Origin: an uncultured bacterium
Lineage (GTDB): Bacteria > Planctomycetota > UBA1135 > GCA-002686595
Reading direction: 5' to 3'
Assembly: GCA_938075305.1 (NCBI GenBank)
Contig: CALJGV010000009.1
Location: 38,096 to 102,095 of the forward strand
DNA length: 64,000 nt
How positions within the stretch are numbered: position 1 is the first letter of the stretch; every line of letters begins with the position of its first letter. The notes below the pieces were generated by a model. That model had not been told where the DNA came from and did not search any database. It was given only the letters and a program-made list of their open reading frames with translations. Shown here one piece after another: positions 27,741 to 36,659 of this stretch. Position numbers and translations under genes: made by a program.

Positions 27741-29294
27741 ATGTCGACCCAAGCCCAGCCGCGTAGAAGCAGCCTCGTCCTGACGGCCCTCGCCGGCGCA
27801 CTCCTCGTCACGTCCTGCAAGGTCGGGCCCGACTACGAGGAGCCCGTCCTCGAGGAGGGCGTCCTGGAGGAGTCCTTCGCCGCCTCCACCGACCCGGCGT
27901 TCAAGCCCGGGGAGGCGGATCTCTCCGAGTGGTGGTCCGTCTTCAACGACCCCGTGCTGACCTCGATCATCGAGCGCGCAGAGGCCGGGAACAAGGACCT
28001 CAAGGTGGCGCTGGCGCGGGTCGAGGAAGCGCGCACCCGGGTCGAGTTCGCGAAGGGCGCCCGGTTCCCCGCCCTCTCCCTCGGCGGCGGCGCCGCGGTC
28101 TCGAGCAACCAGTTCACCGGCTTCAGGTCGGAGACCGTGTCCTCGCTTCAGGCGGAGGCCGCCTGGGAGCTGGACGTCTTCGGTCGCATCGCGCGCCAGA
28201 TCGAGTCCGATCAGGCGAGCTTCGAGGCGAGCGAGGAGGATCTCAGGGACGTCCGCGTCGCGCTGCTGGCGGAGGTCGCACGTTCCTACATCTCCGTCCG
28301 CGCCCTGCAGATGCAGCTCAAGAGCGCGGAGGAGAACCTGGCGAGCCAGAAGACGATCCTGGAGCTGACGCGCTCTCGCGCGGCGAACGGGATCTCCTCG
28401 GACCTGGACCTCAAGCGCTCCGAGAGCCTCTACGCCGCCTCGGAGGCGGCGCTGCCCCCGCTCCGGGTCAGCCTCAGCCAGGCGATCAACACCCTGGGCG
28501 TGCTGATCGGCAAGAACCCCACCGCGCTCCAGGAGGAGCTCAGGGCCCCCGCCCCCATCCCGGTCCCCCCCGGTGAGGTGACGGTCGGGGTGCCCGCGGA
28601 CCTGCTGCGGCAGCGTCCCGACATCCGCGGCGCCGAGCGCCGCCTCGCCGCCCAGACCGCCCGCGTCGGCGTCGCCACCGCGGACCTCTACCCGACCTTC
28701 GGGATCGGAGGGACCCTCGGCATCGGCAACCGCGCCGGCGGCAGCCTGCTCGGCGCGGGGAACACCGCCTACACCGTCGGGCCTGGCTTCACGAACTGGA
28801 CGATCTTCAGCGGAGGGAGGATCCGGAACCTCATCAAGGCCGAGGACATCCGCGTGGAGCAGGCGCTCCTGCGCTACGAGAGCACGGTCCTCAACGCGCT
28901 CCTTGAGGTCGAGACCGCCCTCATCTCGTTCACCCAGCAGGGCGCGCGCGTCGACGCTCTCGGGCGAGCCTCGACCGCCTCCACCGAGGCCCTCGACCTC
29001 GCCACGGGCCTCTACGAACAGGGCCTGATCGACTACGAGCAGCTCCTCAACGTCCAGCGAGACCTGCTCACCCAGGACATCGAGCTCTTCAACGCCCGCG
29101 GTGAGGCCGCGAGCGCCCTGGTCCTGCTCTACCGATCCATGGGCGGCGGCTGGAACCCGGAAGAGCTCGAGGCGGAGCCCGAGGAGGAGCCCCCCACCGA
29201 GCAGGAGCCGGCCGAGGGGGATGAGTCGTCGACGCCCGCCGCCGCTGCCCCCTCACAGGGCACCGAGGGCGACGCGGACGCAGACAAGGGCTGA
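27741..29294 (+). CDS. RND outer-membrane factor lipoprotein (NodT/OprM-like)
   Basis: LVTSCKVGPDYEEP lipobox; WWSVFNDPVLTSIIERAEAGNKDLKVALARVEEAR; VGVPADLLRQRPDIRGAERRLAAQTARVGVATADLYP. Confidence 0.92.
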   Translation: MSTQAQPRRSSLVLTALAGALLVTSCKVGPDYEEPVLEEGVLEESFAASTDPAFKPGEADLSEWWSVFNDPVLTSIIERAEAGNKDLKVALARVEEARTRVEFAKGARFPALSLGGGAAVSSNQFTGFRSETVSSLQAEAAWELDVFGRIARQIESDQASFEASEEDLRDVRVALLAEVARSYISVRALQMQLKSAEENLASQKTILELTRSRAANGISSDLDLKRSESLYAASEAALPPLRVSLSQAINTLGVLIGKNPTALQEELRAPAPIPVPPGEVTVGVPADLLRQRPDIRGAERRLAAQTARVGVATADLYPTFGIGGTLGIGNRAGGSLLGAGNTAYTVGPGFTNWTIFSGGRIRNLIKAEDIRVEQALLRYESTVLNALLEVETALISFTQQGARVDALGRASTASTEALDLATGLYEQGLIDYEQLLNVQRDLLTQDIELFNARGEAASALVLLYRSMGGGWNPEELEAEPEEEPPTEQEPAEGDESSTPAAAAPSQGTEGDADADKG

Positions 29295-29308
29295 GCGGGC
29301 GGAGCGGA

Positions 29309-29328
29309 CCTGATCGAGCTCGATCAGG
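29309..29328. repeat. 20-bp perfect palindrome downstream of the OMF gene
   Basis: CCTGATCGAGCTCGATCAGG is self-complementary. Confidence 0.6.
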
Positions 29329-29408
29329 GGGGCGACGCGCCCGGAGCCGACGACACGCCCGACGACTCCCGGAATCGAGAGAGGGGCCGATCTCCTCCGC
29401 CCCCAGAA

Positions 29409-29427
29409 GGGAGCCCTCGAGGCTCCC
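29409..29427. terminator. Candidate terminator hairpin between convergent genes
   Basis: GGGAGCC-CTCGA-GGCTCCC perfect 7-bp stem. Confidence 0.4.
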
Positions 29428-29470
29428 TGTGACTGGACGAGCGAGAGGTGATCGACGCCCCCGCCTCACC

Positions 29471-31336
29471 TCACGGGCAGGTCTGGATCGCGAGAGCGTT
29501 CGACAGGCCAGGGGAAAGGCCCTGGCTCAGCGCCTGCACCGCGAACTGACCGCTGGAGAGCGCCGTCCATCCAGCGGCACCGGGGTGCCACGGGAGGAGG
29601 GCCGCGCCGCCCGGACCTGCCTGCCCGTGCGCGATCACGCGCCGACCGCCGCCGATGCAGAGGCTCCCCGCAGGCACGCCCATCGGCAGGCCCCGCTGGC
29701 CGCCCACGAGGGCGACGGTGGCGCCGGGCGCCGCGTCGGTCAGCGCGAAGTGCAGGCTGTTCGCTGCCTGCGGCGGCATCAGCTCGAGCTGCGGCGCGCC
29801 GGCTCCCTGGTCGCAGAAGGACACCACGTCGAAGCAAGGACCGGCGCCTTCCAGCGGCACCCGGGTGTAGGGCGCGCTGATCGGGAGCGTGTGGCCATCG
29901 ACGGTGGCTGTGTGGGTGGTGATCAGGTCAATGGTCGTACGACCAGGCTCCAGCGGGATCGAGACGGTCCACGTGCTGCCGCTTCCCGTCATGTCCGCCC
30001 AGTTCTGCTCCGGGAAGAGGTCGTAGAGGTACCAGGACGACCCGTCGGGCCCCCGGTCGTACATCCAGAAGACGCGGCTCTCCTCGGGCTCGCCGCCCTC
30101 GGGGAAGGTCACCGTCACGTCGAGCTCGGCGCCGTTGACGACCGCGGAGATCTCGGGCGTCTCCAGCCCACCCTCGGCCCCGAAGAGCTGCTCCGCGAAG
30201 AACGCGGGGTTGACGCCGTTCGTGGGCGCCTCGGGGTGACCGGTTCGGCTGTGCCCGCCGTTGGGGACGATGTAGGTCCGAAGGCCGGGCAGGATCTTGC
30301 TGGTTTCGGGCACGTCGTAGGCGACCCAGTCGTGGGAGCCCGGGAGGCTGAAGATCTCGACGCCCCGGTCAGCGAGCTGCTCCCAGTTCTCGCTCACGTA
30401 GAGGTCGTCGGTGACGCGGTCGAACGCGGCCTGAATCTCCGCCTCCGTCCAGCCGTAGGCTCGGATCGCCGCGCGGAACGGATCGCCGGACCGGAAGGCC
30501 TTGAGGTAGTAGCTCCACCACTGATCGCCAGCGGGCAGGCCCGCCGCGCGGGCCTGGTCGAAGTCCGCGTCGGCGGCGACGACCTCGGCGACCGCGTCGG
30601 GTTCACCGGCTCGGATCGGGGACAGCGCCGTGAACGCGTGCGTGCTCCGGACCGCCGTGATGCGCTCGTCGTGGATGGACGAGATCAGGGGCGCGATGCC
30701 GTTCTTTGAGTTGCCGTGCGCGATGACCGGACCGGGCTGGATCAGCGAATCGTCGAAGGCCGCGGTGATCGAGCGCATCATGATGGCGCTCCACAGGAAG
30801 TACTCCGAGTAGCGGTAGTCGAGGGTCTCGATGAAGCGGTCCCGCAGCACGGGGTCCGAGGGGAGATCGGGGTAATTGCCGAGCCCGGTGATCAGCGGGG
30901 TGACGACCCCGACGCCGCCGTCAATGGCCAGCGCGGTCCCGTCGCTCACGAAGAGCTGCTGGTCCCCCACAGCTGGGGTCCCCTTCCCTCCGATCACGAA
31001 GCCGCTGGCGGTGCCGGTGAGGGGGACGATGAGCCGGACAGGCACTCGGATCTCCACGCCGGTCCACCAGTGGTCGACATGGATGTCGATGAGCTTCTGG
31101 CGGGTCGTGCCGCCGACGGTGTCCACGTGCCAGTCCTCGAGGACGACCACGTCCAACGTGCTCGCGTCGGTCATGGTCGGCATGTGGAACGGCTCGTCGA
31201 GGGTGGGCCCGCTGAGCTGGACCGAGCCCGTGGCGTCGGAGAACACCGTGTTCTGCGCGAGCGCCACGGGCGTCAGCAGGAAGCCCAGAGCGACGACGCT
31301 CCGCGCAGGGAGAGCGATCAGGATCTTGTTGGTCAT
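29471..31336 (-). CDS. Secreted PhoPQ-activated pathogenicity-related (PqaA-like) alpha/beta hydrolase with Planctomycete C-terminal domain
   Basis: LEDWHVD, HWWTGVEIRVPVRLIVP, nucleophile-like GNSKNG, PGSHDWVAYD, GGHSRTGHP; C-terminal PAGSLCIGGGRRV...LSNALAIQT. Start set to ATG 31336 (MTNKILIALPARSVVALGFLLTPVALAQ). Confidence 0.72.
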   Translation of the reverse strand: MTNKILIALPARSVVALGFLLTPVALAQNTVFSDATGSVQLSGPTLDEPFHMPTMTDASTLDVVVLEDWHVDTVGGTTRQKLIDIHVDHWWTGVEIRVPVRLIVPLTGTASGFVIGGKGTPAVGDQQLFVSDGTALAIDGGVGVVTPLITGLGNYPDLPSDPVLRDRFIETLDYRYSEYFLWSAIMMRSITAAFDDSLIQPGPVIAHGNSKNGIAPLISSIHDERITAVRSTHAFTALSPIRAGEPDAVAEVVAADADFDQARAAGLPAGDQWWSYYLKAFRSGDPFRAAIRAYGWTEAEIQAAFDRVTDDLYVSENWEQLADRGVEIFSLPGSHDWVAYDVPETSKILPGLRTYIVPNGGHSRTGHPEAPTNGVNPAFFAEQLFGAEGGLETPEISAVVNGAELDVTVTFPEGGEPEESRVFWMYDRGPDGSSWYLYDLFPEQNWADMTGSGSTWTVSIPLEPGRTTIDLITTHTATVDGHTLPISAPYTRVPLEGAGPCFDVVSFCDQGAGAPQLELMPPQAANSLHFALTDAAPGATVALVGGQRGLPMGVPAGSLCIGGGRRVIAHGQAGPGGAALLPWHPGAAGWTALSSGQFAVQALSQGLSPGLSNALAIQTCP

Positions 31337-31580
31337 GGATTCGTCCCCCCTGGTGCCAGGGGGAATGCAGGTGGAGTCGGCGAGTTCGCTGGGGCGCCCG
31401 TACGGACGACGCCTTGAACCGACCTGCTCACCGATGGTTCCGCCCGTCCTGCTCACCCTTGGGGGAACGCCTCGAGCGCCGTCGTCGACGGCGCCCTGCG
31501 ACTTCACCACGCCTGGCCCCGGGGGCGCAGGGGCAGGGCGGCGTCCCCGAGCGGGAGCGACCGACCCGAGCGCGCGCCGC

Positions 31581-32771
31581 TCAGCCCAGGGCCGCGAGCC
31601 GCTCCACGAGGCGATCCACGTCTGCCTCGACCTGGTACAGCCCGAAGCCGAAGCGCAGCCGGTCGTCCCGCGCGTCCGTGACGACCCGCGCTTCCAGGAG
31701 GCGCCGCTGCAGGTCGCGCGCGTCGGCGCGTCGGAAGGTCAGGAAGTGACCTCGGCGCGCTCCCGGGACCTCGTGACGCCCGGGGACCAGCTCGGAGAGG
31801 TCGAGGGGGCCCGCGTCGCCCGCGCCGACGCGGTCGAGGAACCGCTCCTGAAGCGCCACGACGTGCCCGTGGATGGCAGCCACGGTGACACCCTCGGCCC
31901 CGAGGAGCTCGAAGATCGCCTGAAGCCGATGGAACGGGGTCGGCTCGAAGGTCGCCCCCAGCATCCGGGAGGCGCCAGGGTCGTAGCCCACCTGCTCCCC
32001 CTGCTCCCCGTCGAGCGACCCGAAGCCTGCGAACCAGCCCGTGAACTCCGGCCGCTCCTCGCGCCCGTCCGGCGCCACGATGAACGAGACCCCCTCGCCC
32101 GCCATGGCGTACTTGTAGCCGCCGCTCATGTAGTACAGGCGATCGCTGTAGGGGCCCAGGTCCGTGGGGAGCGCCATGAACCCGTGGTAGCCGTCCACCA
32201 CGCAGGCCGTCTCCTCGGGAAGCTCCGTCAGGAGGTCGAACACGCGATCGAAGGCGAACCCCGAGGAGAAGAAGACGTGGCTCGCGAAGACGAGGTCCCA
32301 GGGACCGTCCGCGGTCGCCGCCTCGAACCTGGCGGGGAGGGTCTCGAAGGGCTCGGCCGCGACCTGGGTCCACTGGACGCGACCGCTCTCCTGGAAGCGG
32401 CGCATCTGACGGGTGAAGCTGTGGAACTCGGCGTCCGTGGACAGGACCCGCAGGGGGCGATGCTCGTTCCACGATGGGAGCGCGCTCATGAGGCGCAGCA
32501 GCAGGTCGTGGGTGTTGGCCGAGAAGGCCACGCGTTTCGGGTCCGCCACCCCGAGGGTCCTCGCCACACCGGCCTGACAGGCGGGATAGACCTCCGAGAA
32601 GAAGCGCCCCCACTTCTCATCCGCGAGCGTGACCGCGTCCTCGAACGCCCGCAGGTGCGCCGCGTGCGCCGCGTCGGGCCACAGGTGGTGGCTGTGGGCC
32701 GCGAAGTGGAGGCGCCCGGGCTCGGCGGCCAGGGCGGTACGGAAGAGGTGGGTGACGTCGAGGGTGCTCAC
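31581..32771 (-). CDS. Class V aminotransferase-fold PLP enzyme (kynureninase-like)
   Basis: GTG start at 32771 (MSTLDVTHLFRTALAAEPGRLHFAAHSHHLWPDAA); FASHVFFSSGFAFD...CVVDGYHGFMALPTDLGPYSDRLYYMSGGYKYAMAGEG (Schiff-base Lys region). Confidence 0.8.
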   Translation of the reverse strand: MSTLDVTHLFRTALAAEPGRLHFAAHSHHLWPDAAHAAHLRAFEDAVTLADEKWGRFFSEVYPACQAGVARTLGVADPKRVAFSANTHDLLLRLMSALPSWNEHRPLRVLSTDAEFHSFTRQMRRFQESGRVQWTQVAAEPFETLPARFEAATADGPWDLVFASHVFFSSGFAFDRVFDLLTELPEETACVVDGYHGFMALPTDLGPYSDRLYYMSGGYKYAMAGEGVSFIVAPDGREERPEFTGWFAGFGSLDGEQGEQVGYDPGASRMLGATFEPTPFHRLQAIFELLGAEGVTVAAIHGHVVALQERFLDRVGAGDAGPLDLSELVPGRHEVPGARRGHFLTFRRADARDLQRRLLEARVVTDARDDRLRFGFGLYQVEADVDRLVERLAALG

Positions 32772-32873
32772 GCCGCGAGGGTAACCCGGCAGCGCTGGAG
32801 CGAGTATCGCCGCGCTGGATAGACTCGGGAGCGTCACATCGCCCGTTCCCTCCAACGTCCCCTCCCCCCATCG

Positions 32874-34235
32874 ATGAGTCAGACCTTCGACCGCCGCTCC
32901 CTCCTCGTCACCGCCGGCGCCGGCGCCGTCACCCTGCTCGGAGCCTGCGCCACCCAGCCCCAGCGCAAGGTCGCCCCCCGCGCCACAGGAAGGAAGCTGC
33001 GGCACGGCGCCATCGCCTGTGGGGGCATGGGCTTCAGCGACCTCCGGGCCCTGGCCAGCCACCCCGAGATCGAGGTCGTGGCGCTCTGCGACGTGGACAC
33101 AGCGCGCATCGAGGGCGCGCGCCAGTTCGGTGAGGGCGCCCGTGAGTTCCAGGACTGGCGGGTGATGCTCGACGAGATGGCCGGGGAGATGGACTCGGTC
33201 CACGTCTCGACCCCCGACCACATGCACGCCGCCATCGCCATGGCCGCCATGGCCCGCGGCCTGCACGTGTACTGCCAGAAGCCCCTCACGAAGACCGTCG
33301 CCGAGGCGCGCGCCATGCGTCGCATGGCCGAGGAGACCGGAGTGGTCACCCAGATGGGGATCCAGAACCACTCCAACCAGAACTACGCGCGCGCGCTGGC
33401 GCTCTTCCGCCAGGACCTCATCGGCAAGATCCACGAGGTGCACGTGTGGTCCGACCGCCCCGCCGGCTGGTGGCCCCAGGGCGTCGAGCGGCCCGTGGGC
33501 TCCGACCCGATCCCCGAGACCCTGGACTGGGACGCCTGGCTCGGCGTCGCGCCGGAGCGGCCCTTCAAGGCCGGTGAGTATCACCCCTTCAAGTGGCGCG
33601 GCCGAGAGGACTTCGGCACCGGCGCCCAGGGCGATATGGCGTGCCACCTCATGGACCCCGTCCCGTGGTTCCTCGGCCTCGACTCGCCGCTCACGATTCG
33701 CTCGGACGGCCCGGCTCCGAACGGCGAGAGCTTCCCGCTCTGGTCGCGGGTGCACTACACCTTCGCGCCCAACAGGCTCACCACCCGCGGCCCGCTCCCG
33801 GTGACCTGGCACGACGGCGGCATGCTGCCCCCCGAGGACCTGCTCGCCTCCCTCGGCACCGACCGCGCCTCGCTCCCGAAGAACGCCTGCCTGTTCGTGG
33901 GCACCAAGGGCGCCCTGATCGCCAACCCCTACGGCGAGCCGCAGCTCCTGCCCGCGGAGCGCTACGCCGAGGTCGAGCTGCCCGACGTGAAGGGCACGAA
34001 CCACTGGCACCAGTGGATCGACGCCTGCCGCGGAGAGGGCGAGGCCTCCGCGCCCTTCGACTACGCGGCCAAGCTGACCGAGGTGGCGCTGCTGGGGAAC
34101 ATCGCCCTGCGCTTCCCCCACGAGACGCTGACCTACGACGGAGACGCCATGCGCTTCCCGGACCGGCCCGAGGCGGACCCGTTCCTCTACCCCAACGAGC
34201 GCGCAGGCTGGAAGATCGAGGGGCTGGGCGCCTGA
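32874..34235 (+). CDS. Gfo/Idh/MocA family oxidoreductase with Tat-like/lipoprotein signal
   Basis: RRSLLVTAGAGAVTLLGAC signal; Rossmann CGGMGFSDLRALASHPEIEVVALCDVD; YCQKPLTKTVAEARAM (EKP-like motif). Confidence 0.9.
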   Translation: MSQTFDRRSLLVTAGAGAVTLLGACATQPQRKVAPRATGRKLRHGAIACGGMGFSDLRALASHPEIEVVALCDVDTARIEGARQFGEGAREFQDWRVMLDEMAGEMDSVHVSTPDHMHAAIAMAAMARGLHVYCQKPLTKTVAEARAMRRMAEETGVVTQMGIQNHSNQNYARALALFRQDLIGKIHEVHVWSDRPAGWWPQGVERPVGSDPIPETLDWDAWLGVAPERPFKAGEYHPFKWRGREDFGTGAQGDMACHLMDPVPWFLGLDSPLTIRSDGPAPNGESFPLWSRVHYTFAPNRLTTRGPLPVTWHDGGMLPPEDLLASLGTDRASLPKNACLFVGTKGALIANPYGEPQLLPAERYAEVELPDVKGTNHWHQWIDACRGEGEASAPFDYAAKLTEVALLGNIALRFPHETLTYDGDAMRFPDRPEADPFLYPNERAGWKIEGLGA

Positions 34236-34291
34236 TCCACGCCGCACCGCGCGGCGGCTGACCGGAGGCCGCCGCCGTCTCGACCGCCATG

Positions 34292-34334
34292 AATCGCCGC
34301 GAGAGGGCCCTGGGAGGGGTCCTCCGCGGCGATT
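34292..34334 (+). terminator. Terminator hairpin after Gfo/Idh/MocA gene
   Basis: AATCGCCGCG...CGCGGCGATT 10-bp perfect arms plus inner GAGG/CCTC, followed by TGTCG. Confidence 0.5.
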
Positions 34335-34425
34335 TGTCGTGGGGCATGGAATGTGGGGCGGGCCCGGGGGTACAGAACGATGTCACCGACTTCCTCCCCG
34401 CCAACTCTCTGACCACCCACGCCAG

Positions 34426-35322
34426 ATGACTCCGAGTCGATCCTCCATCGAGAGCTCCATGACGCCAGCCTCCGGCTGGCCCGTCCTGATCGCCGTGCTC
34501 CTGACCCCGCCTCTCCTGCTGCTCGGCGGGGCCGGCCTCGACGCAGCGGACGTCCCCGAGGGCGTGATCGGACTCGGCGTAGCCCTCGTCGGGGTGGCGT
34601 GGTTCATCTGCCTCTGCGGCTTCTACATCGTCAACCCCAACATGAGCCGGGTGATGGTGCTCTTCGGCAACTACCGCGGAACGGTGCGCAAGCCCGGCTT
34701 CTGGTGGACCAACCCGTTCACCGTGAAGAACAAGCTCTCGCTCCGCGCGCACAACGTGTCCAGCGAGAAGATCAAGGTGAACGACTCGGTGGGCAACCCC
34801 ATCGAGATCGGAGCCGTGGTCGTCTGGAAGATCCACGACACCGCCCAGGCGAGCTTCGATGTGGAGGACTACGCGGAGTACGTGGACATCCAGGTCGAGG
34901 CCGCGGTCCGCACCCTCGCGAGCGCCCACCCCTACGATGAGCCCGGGGGCGACGAGTCGATCGTCTCCCTGCGCGGCGACCGCGATGAGGTCACGGCCGA
35001 GCTGCAGGTGGCGCTCTCCGAGCGCCTCGAGCGCGCCGGGGTCGCGGTGGTCGAGGCCCGCCTGAGCCACCTGGCCTACGCCCCCGAGATCGCCTCGGTC
35101 ATGCTCCAGCGCCAGCAGGCCCAGGCCATCATCGCCGCCCGGCGCCAGATCGTCGAGGGCGCCGTCGGCATGGTCCATGAAGCCCTCGAGATGCTGAAGG
35201 AGGGCGACGTGGTCACCCTCGACGACGAACACAGGGCCGCGCTCGTGGGCAACCTGCTCGTGGTCCTCTGCGGCCAGGAGAGCGCCCAGCCGATCCTCAA
35301 CACCGGCTCGCTCTCCACCTGA
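34426..35322 (+). CDS. SPFH domain / Band 7 family protein
   Basis: Two N-terminal TMs then FYIVNPNMSRVMVLFGNYRGTVRKPGFWWTNPFTVKNKLSLRAHNVSSEKIKVNDSVGNPIEIGAVVVWKIHDTAQASFDVEDYAEYV. Confidence 0.88.
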   Translation: MTPSRSSIESSMTPASGWPVLIAVLLTPPLLLLGGAGLDAADVPEGVIGLGVALVGVAWFICLCGFYIVNPNMSRVMVLFGNYRGTVRKPGFWWTNPFTVKNKLSLRAHNVSSEKIKVNDSVGNPIEIGAVVVWKIHDTAQASFDVEDYAEYVDIQVEAAVRTLASAHPYDEPGGDESIVSLRGDRDEVTAELQVALSERLERAGVAVVEARLSHLAYAPEIASVMLQRQQAQAIIAARRQIVEGAVGMVHEALEMLKEGDVVTLDDEHRAALVGNLLVVLCGQESAQPILNTGSLST

Positions 35323-35422
35323 TCGGGGGGCGCGGCGAGGAGAAGTCAGGGCGCGGGAGCGACGCTCCCGCTAGGGTCTCCGCTCCCGCCCGTGCTGCTC
35401 CGGCCCACCCCACGCTCCCCCG

Positions 35423-36652
35423 ATGGATCCCACCCCCCACCTCGAGTGGCTCGCCGACGGCGACCTCCTCTCCGTCCCCGGCTGGCGCGGGGCGGGCATC
35501 AGGACCGGCGTGAAGGAGAGCGGCGCCCCGGACCTGGCCCTGTTCCAGGCGGACAGCCCCAGGCCCGCAGCCGCCGTCTTCACGCGGAACGAGCTGCCCG
35601 CCGCCTGCGTCCTGCTCGGCCGCGAGGCCATGGCCCGCCGCCCCGAGCTCCGCACCCTCTGCGTGAACTCGGGGAACGCCAACGCCATGACCGGCGCCCA
35701 GGGCCGCGCGGACGCCGAGCGCATCGTGGAGCTGGTCGAGCGTCACGCCGGGGGCCCCGCACTCGCGGTCTCCACCGGCATCATCGGCGTGCCGCTCCCC
35801 ATGGGGCTGGTGGAGCCCGGCATCGAGGAGGCCGCGCGCTCCCTCACCGCGCCCTGCCCCCAGCTCGCAGACGCGATCCTCACCACCGACACGTGCCGCA
35901 AGACCTGCGCCGTGGAGGTGGAGCTGCCCGCCCATGGGGGGCAGCCCGCTCGCGTGGTGCGCGTGGGCGGCATGGCCAAGGGGTCGGGGATGATCCACCC
36001 CAACATGGCCACCATGCTCGCCTTCGTGGCCACCGACGCCCCGGTGGAGGCCGGCGCCCTCGACGGGCTCCTCCGGCGGGCCACCGACGCCTCCTTCCAC
36101 GAGATCAGCGTCGACGGCGACACCAGCACCAATGACACGGTGGTCCTCCTCGGCGGCCCCTCCGGAGCGCAGGACATCACCGGTGGCGACCCGCGACTCC
36201 CTGCCCTCGAGGCCGCCGTCACCGCGGTCATGCAGCGCCTCGCGCGGGCGATCGTGCTCGATGGCGAGGGGCGCACCCGGCTCATGGAGCTCCGGGTGAC
36301 CGGGGCCGCCGACACGGCGAGCGCCCGCCGCGTGGCCGAGAGCGTCGCCCGCTCCTCCCTCGTCAAGACGGCGCTCGCCGGCGGGGACCCCAACTGGGGC
36401 CGCATCCTGGCCGCGGCGGCCAACGCGGGCGTCCCGCTGCAGGGCGCAGCGCCCTCCCTCGAGATCTGCGGGCACCGGGTTTTCGAGGATGGCGCTCCGA
36501 CGTCCTACGACCGCCCGGCCGTGGACGCTGCGTTCTCCGCCGAGGAGGTGCAGGTGGTCCTGCACCTGGGACTCGGCCACGGGGCCGCGCGGCGATGGAC
36601 CACCGACCTGACCGCGGAGTACGTGCGGCTCAACGCCGAGTACACGACCTGA
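35423..36652 (+). CDS. argJ: Bifunctional glutamate N-acetyltransferase / amino-acid acetyltransferase
   Basis: NSGNANAMTGAQG, VSTGIIGVPLPM, GGMAKGSGMIHPNMATMLAFVATDA (autocleavage site region), DGDTSTNDTVVLL. Confidence 0.95.
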   Translation: MDPTPHLEWLADGDLLSVPGWRGAGIRTGVKESGAPDLALFQADSPRPAAAVFTRNELPAACVLLGREAMARRPELRTLCVNSGNANAMTGAQGRADAERIVELVERHAGGPALAVSTGIIGVPLPMGLVEPGIEEAARSLTAPCPQLADAILTTDTCRKTCAVEVELPAHGGQPARVVRVGGMAKGSGMIHPNMATMLAFVATDAPVEAGALDGLLRRATDASFHEISVDGDTSTNDTVVLLGGPSGAQDITGGDPRLPALEAAVTAVMQRLARAIVLDGEGRTRLMELRVTGAADTASARRVAESVARSSLVKTALAGGDPNWGRILAAAANAGVPLQGAAPSLEICGHRVFEDGAPTSYDRPAVDAAFSAEEVQVVLHLGLGHGAARRWTTDLTAEYVRLNAEYTT

Positions 36653-36659
36653 TCGGCGC

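Noticed and set aside
32772-34247. N-terminal extension of the 888-aa minus ORF
   Set aside because: Antisense to the Gfo/Idh/MocA gene; the true PLP enzyme begins at GTG 32771.
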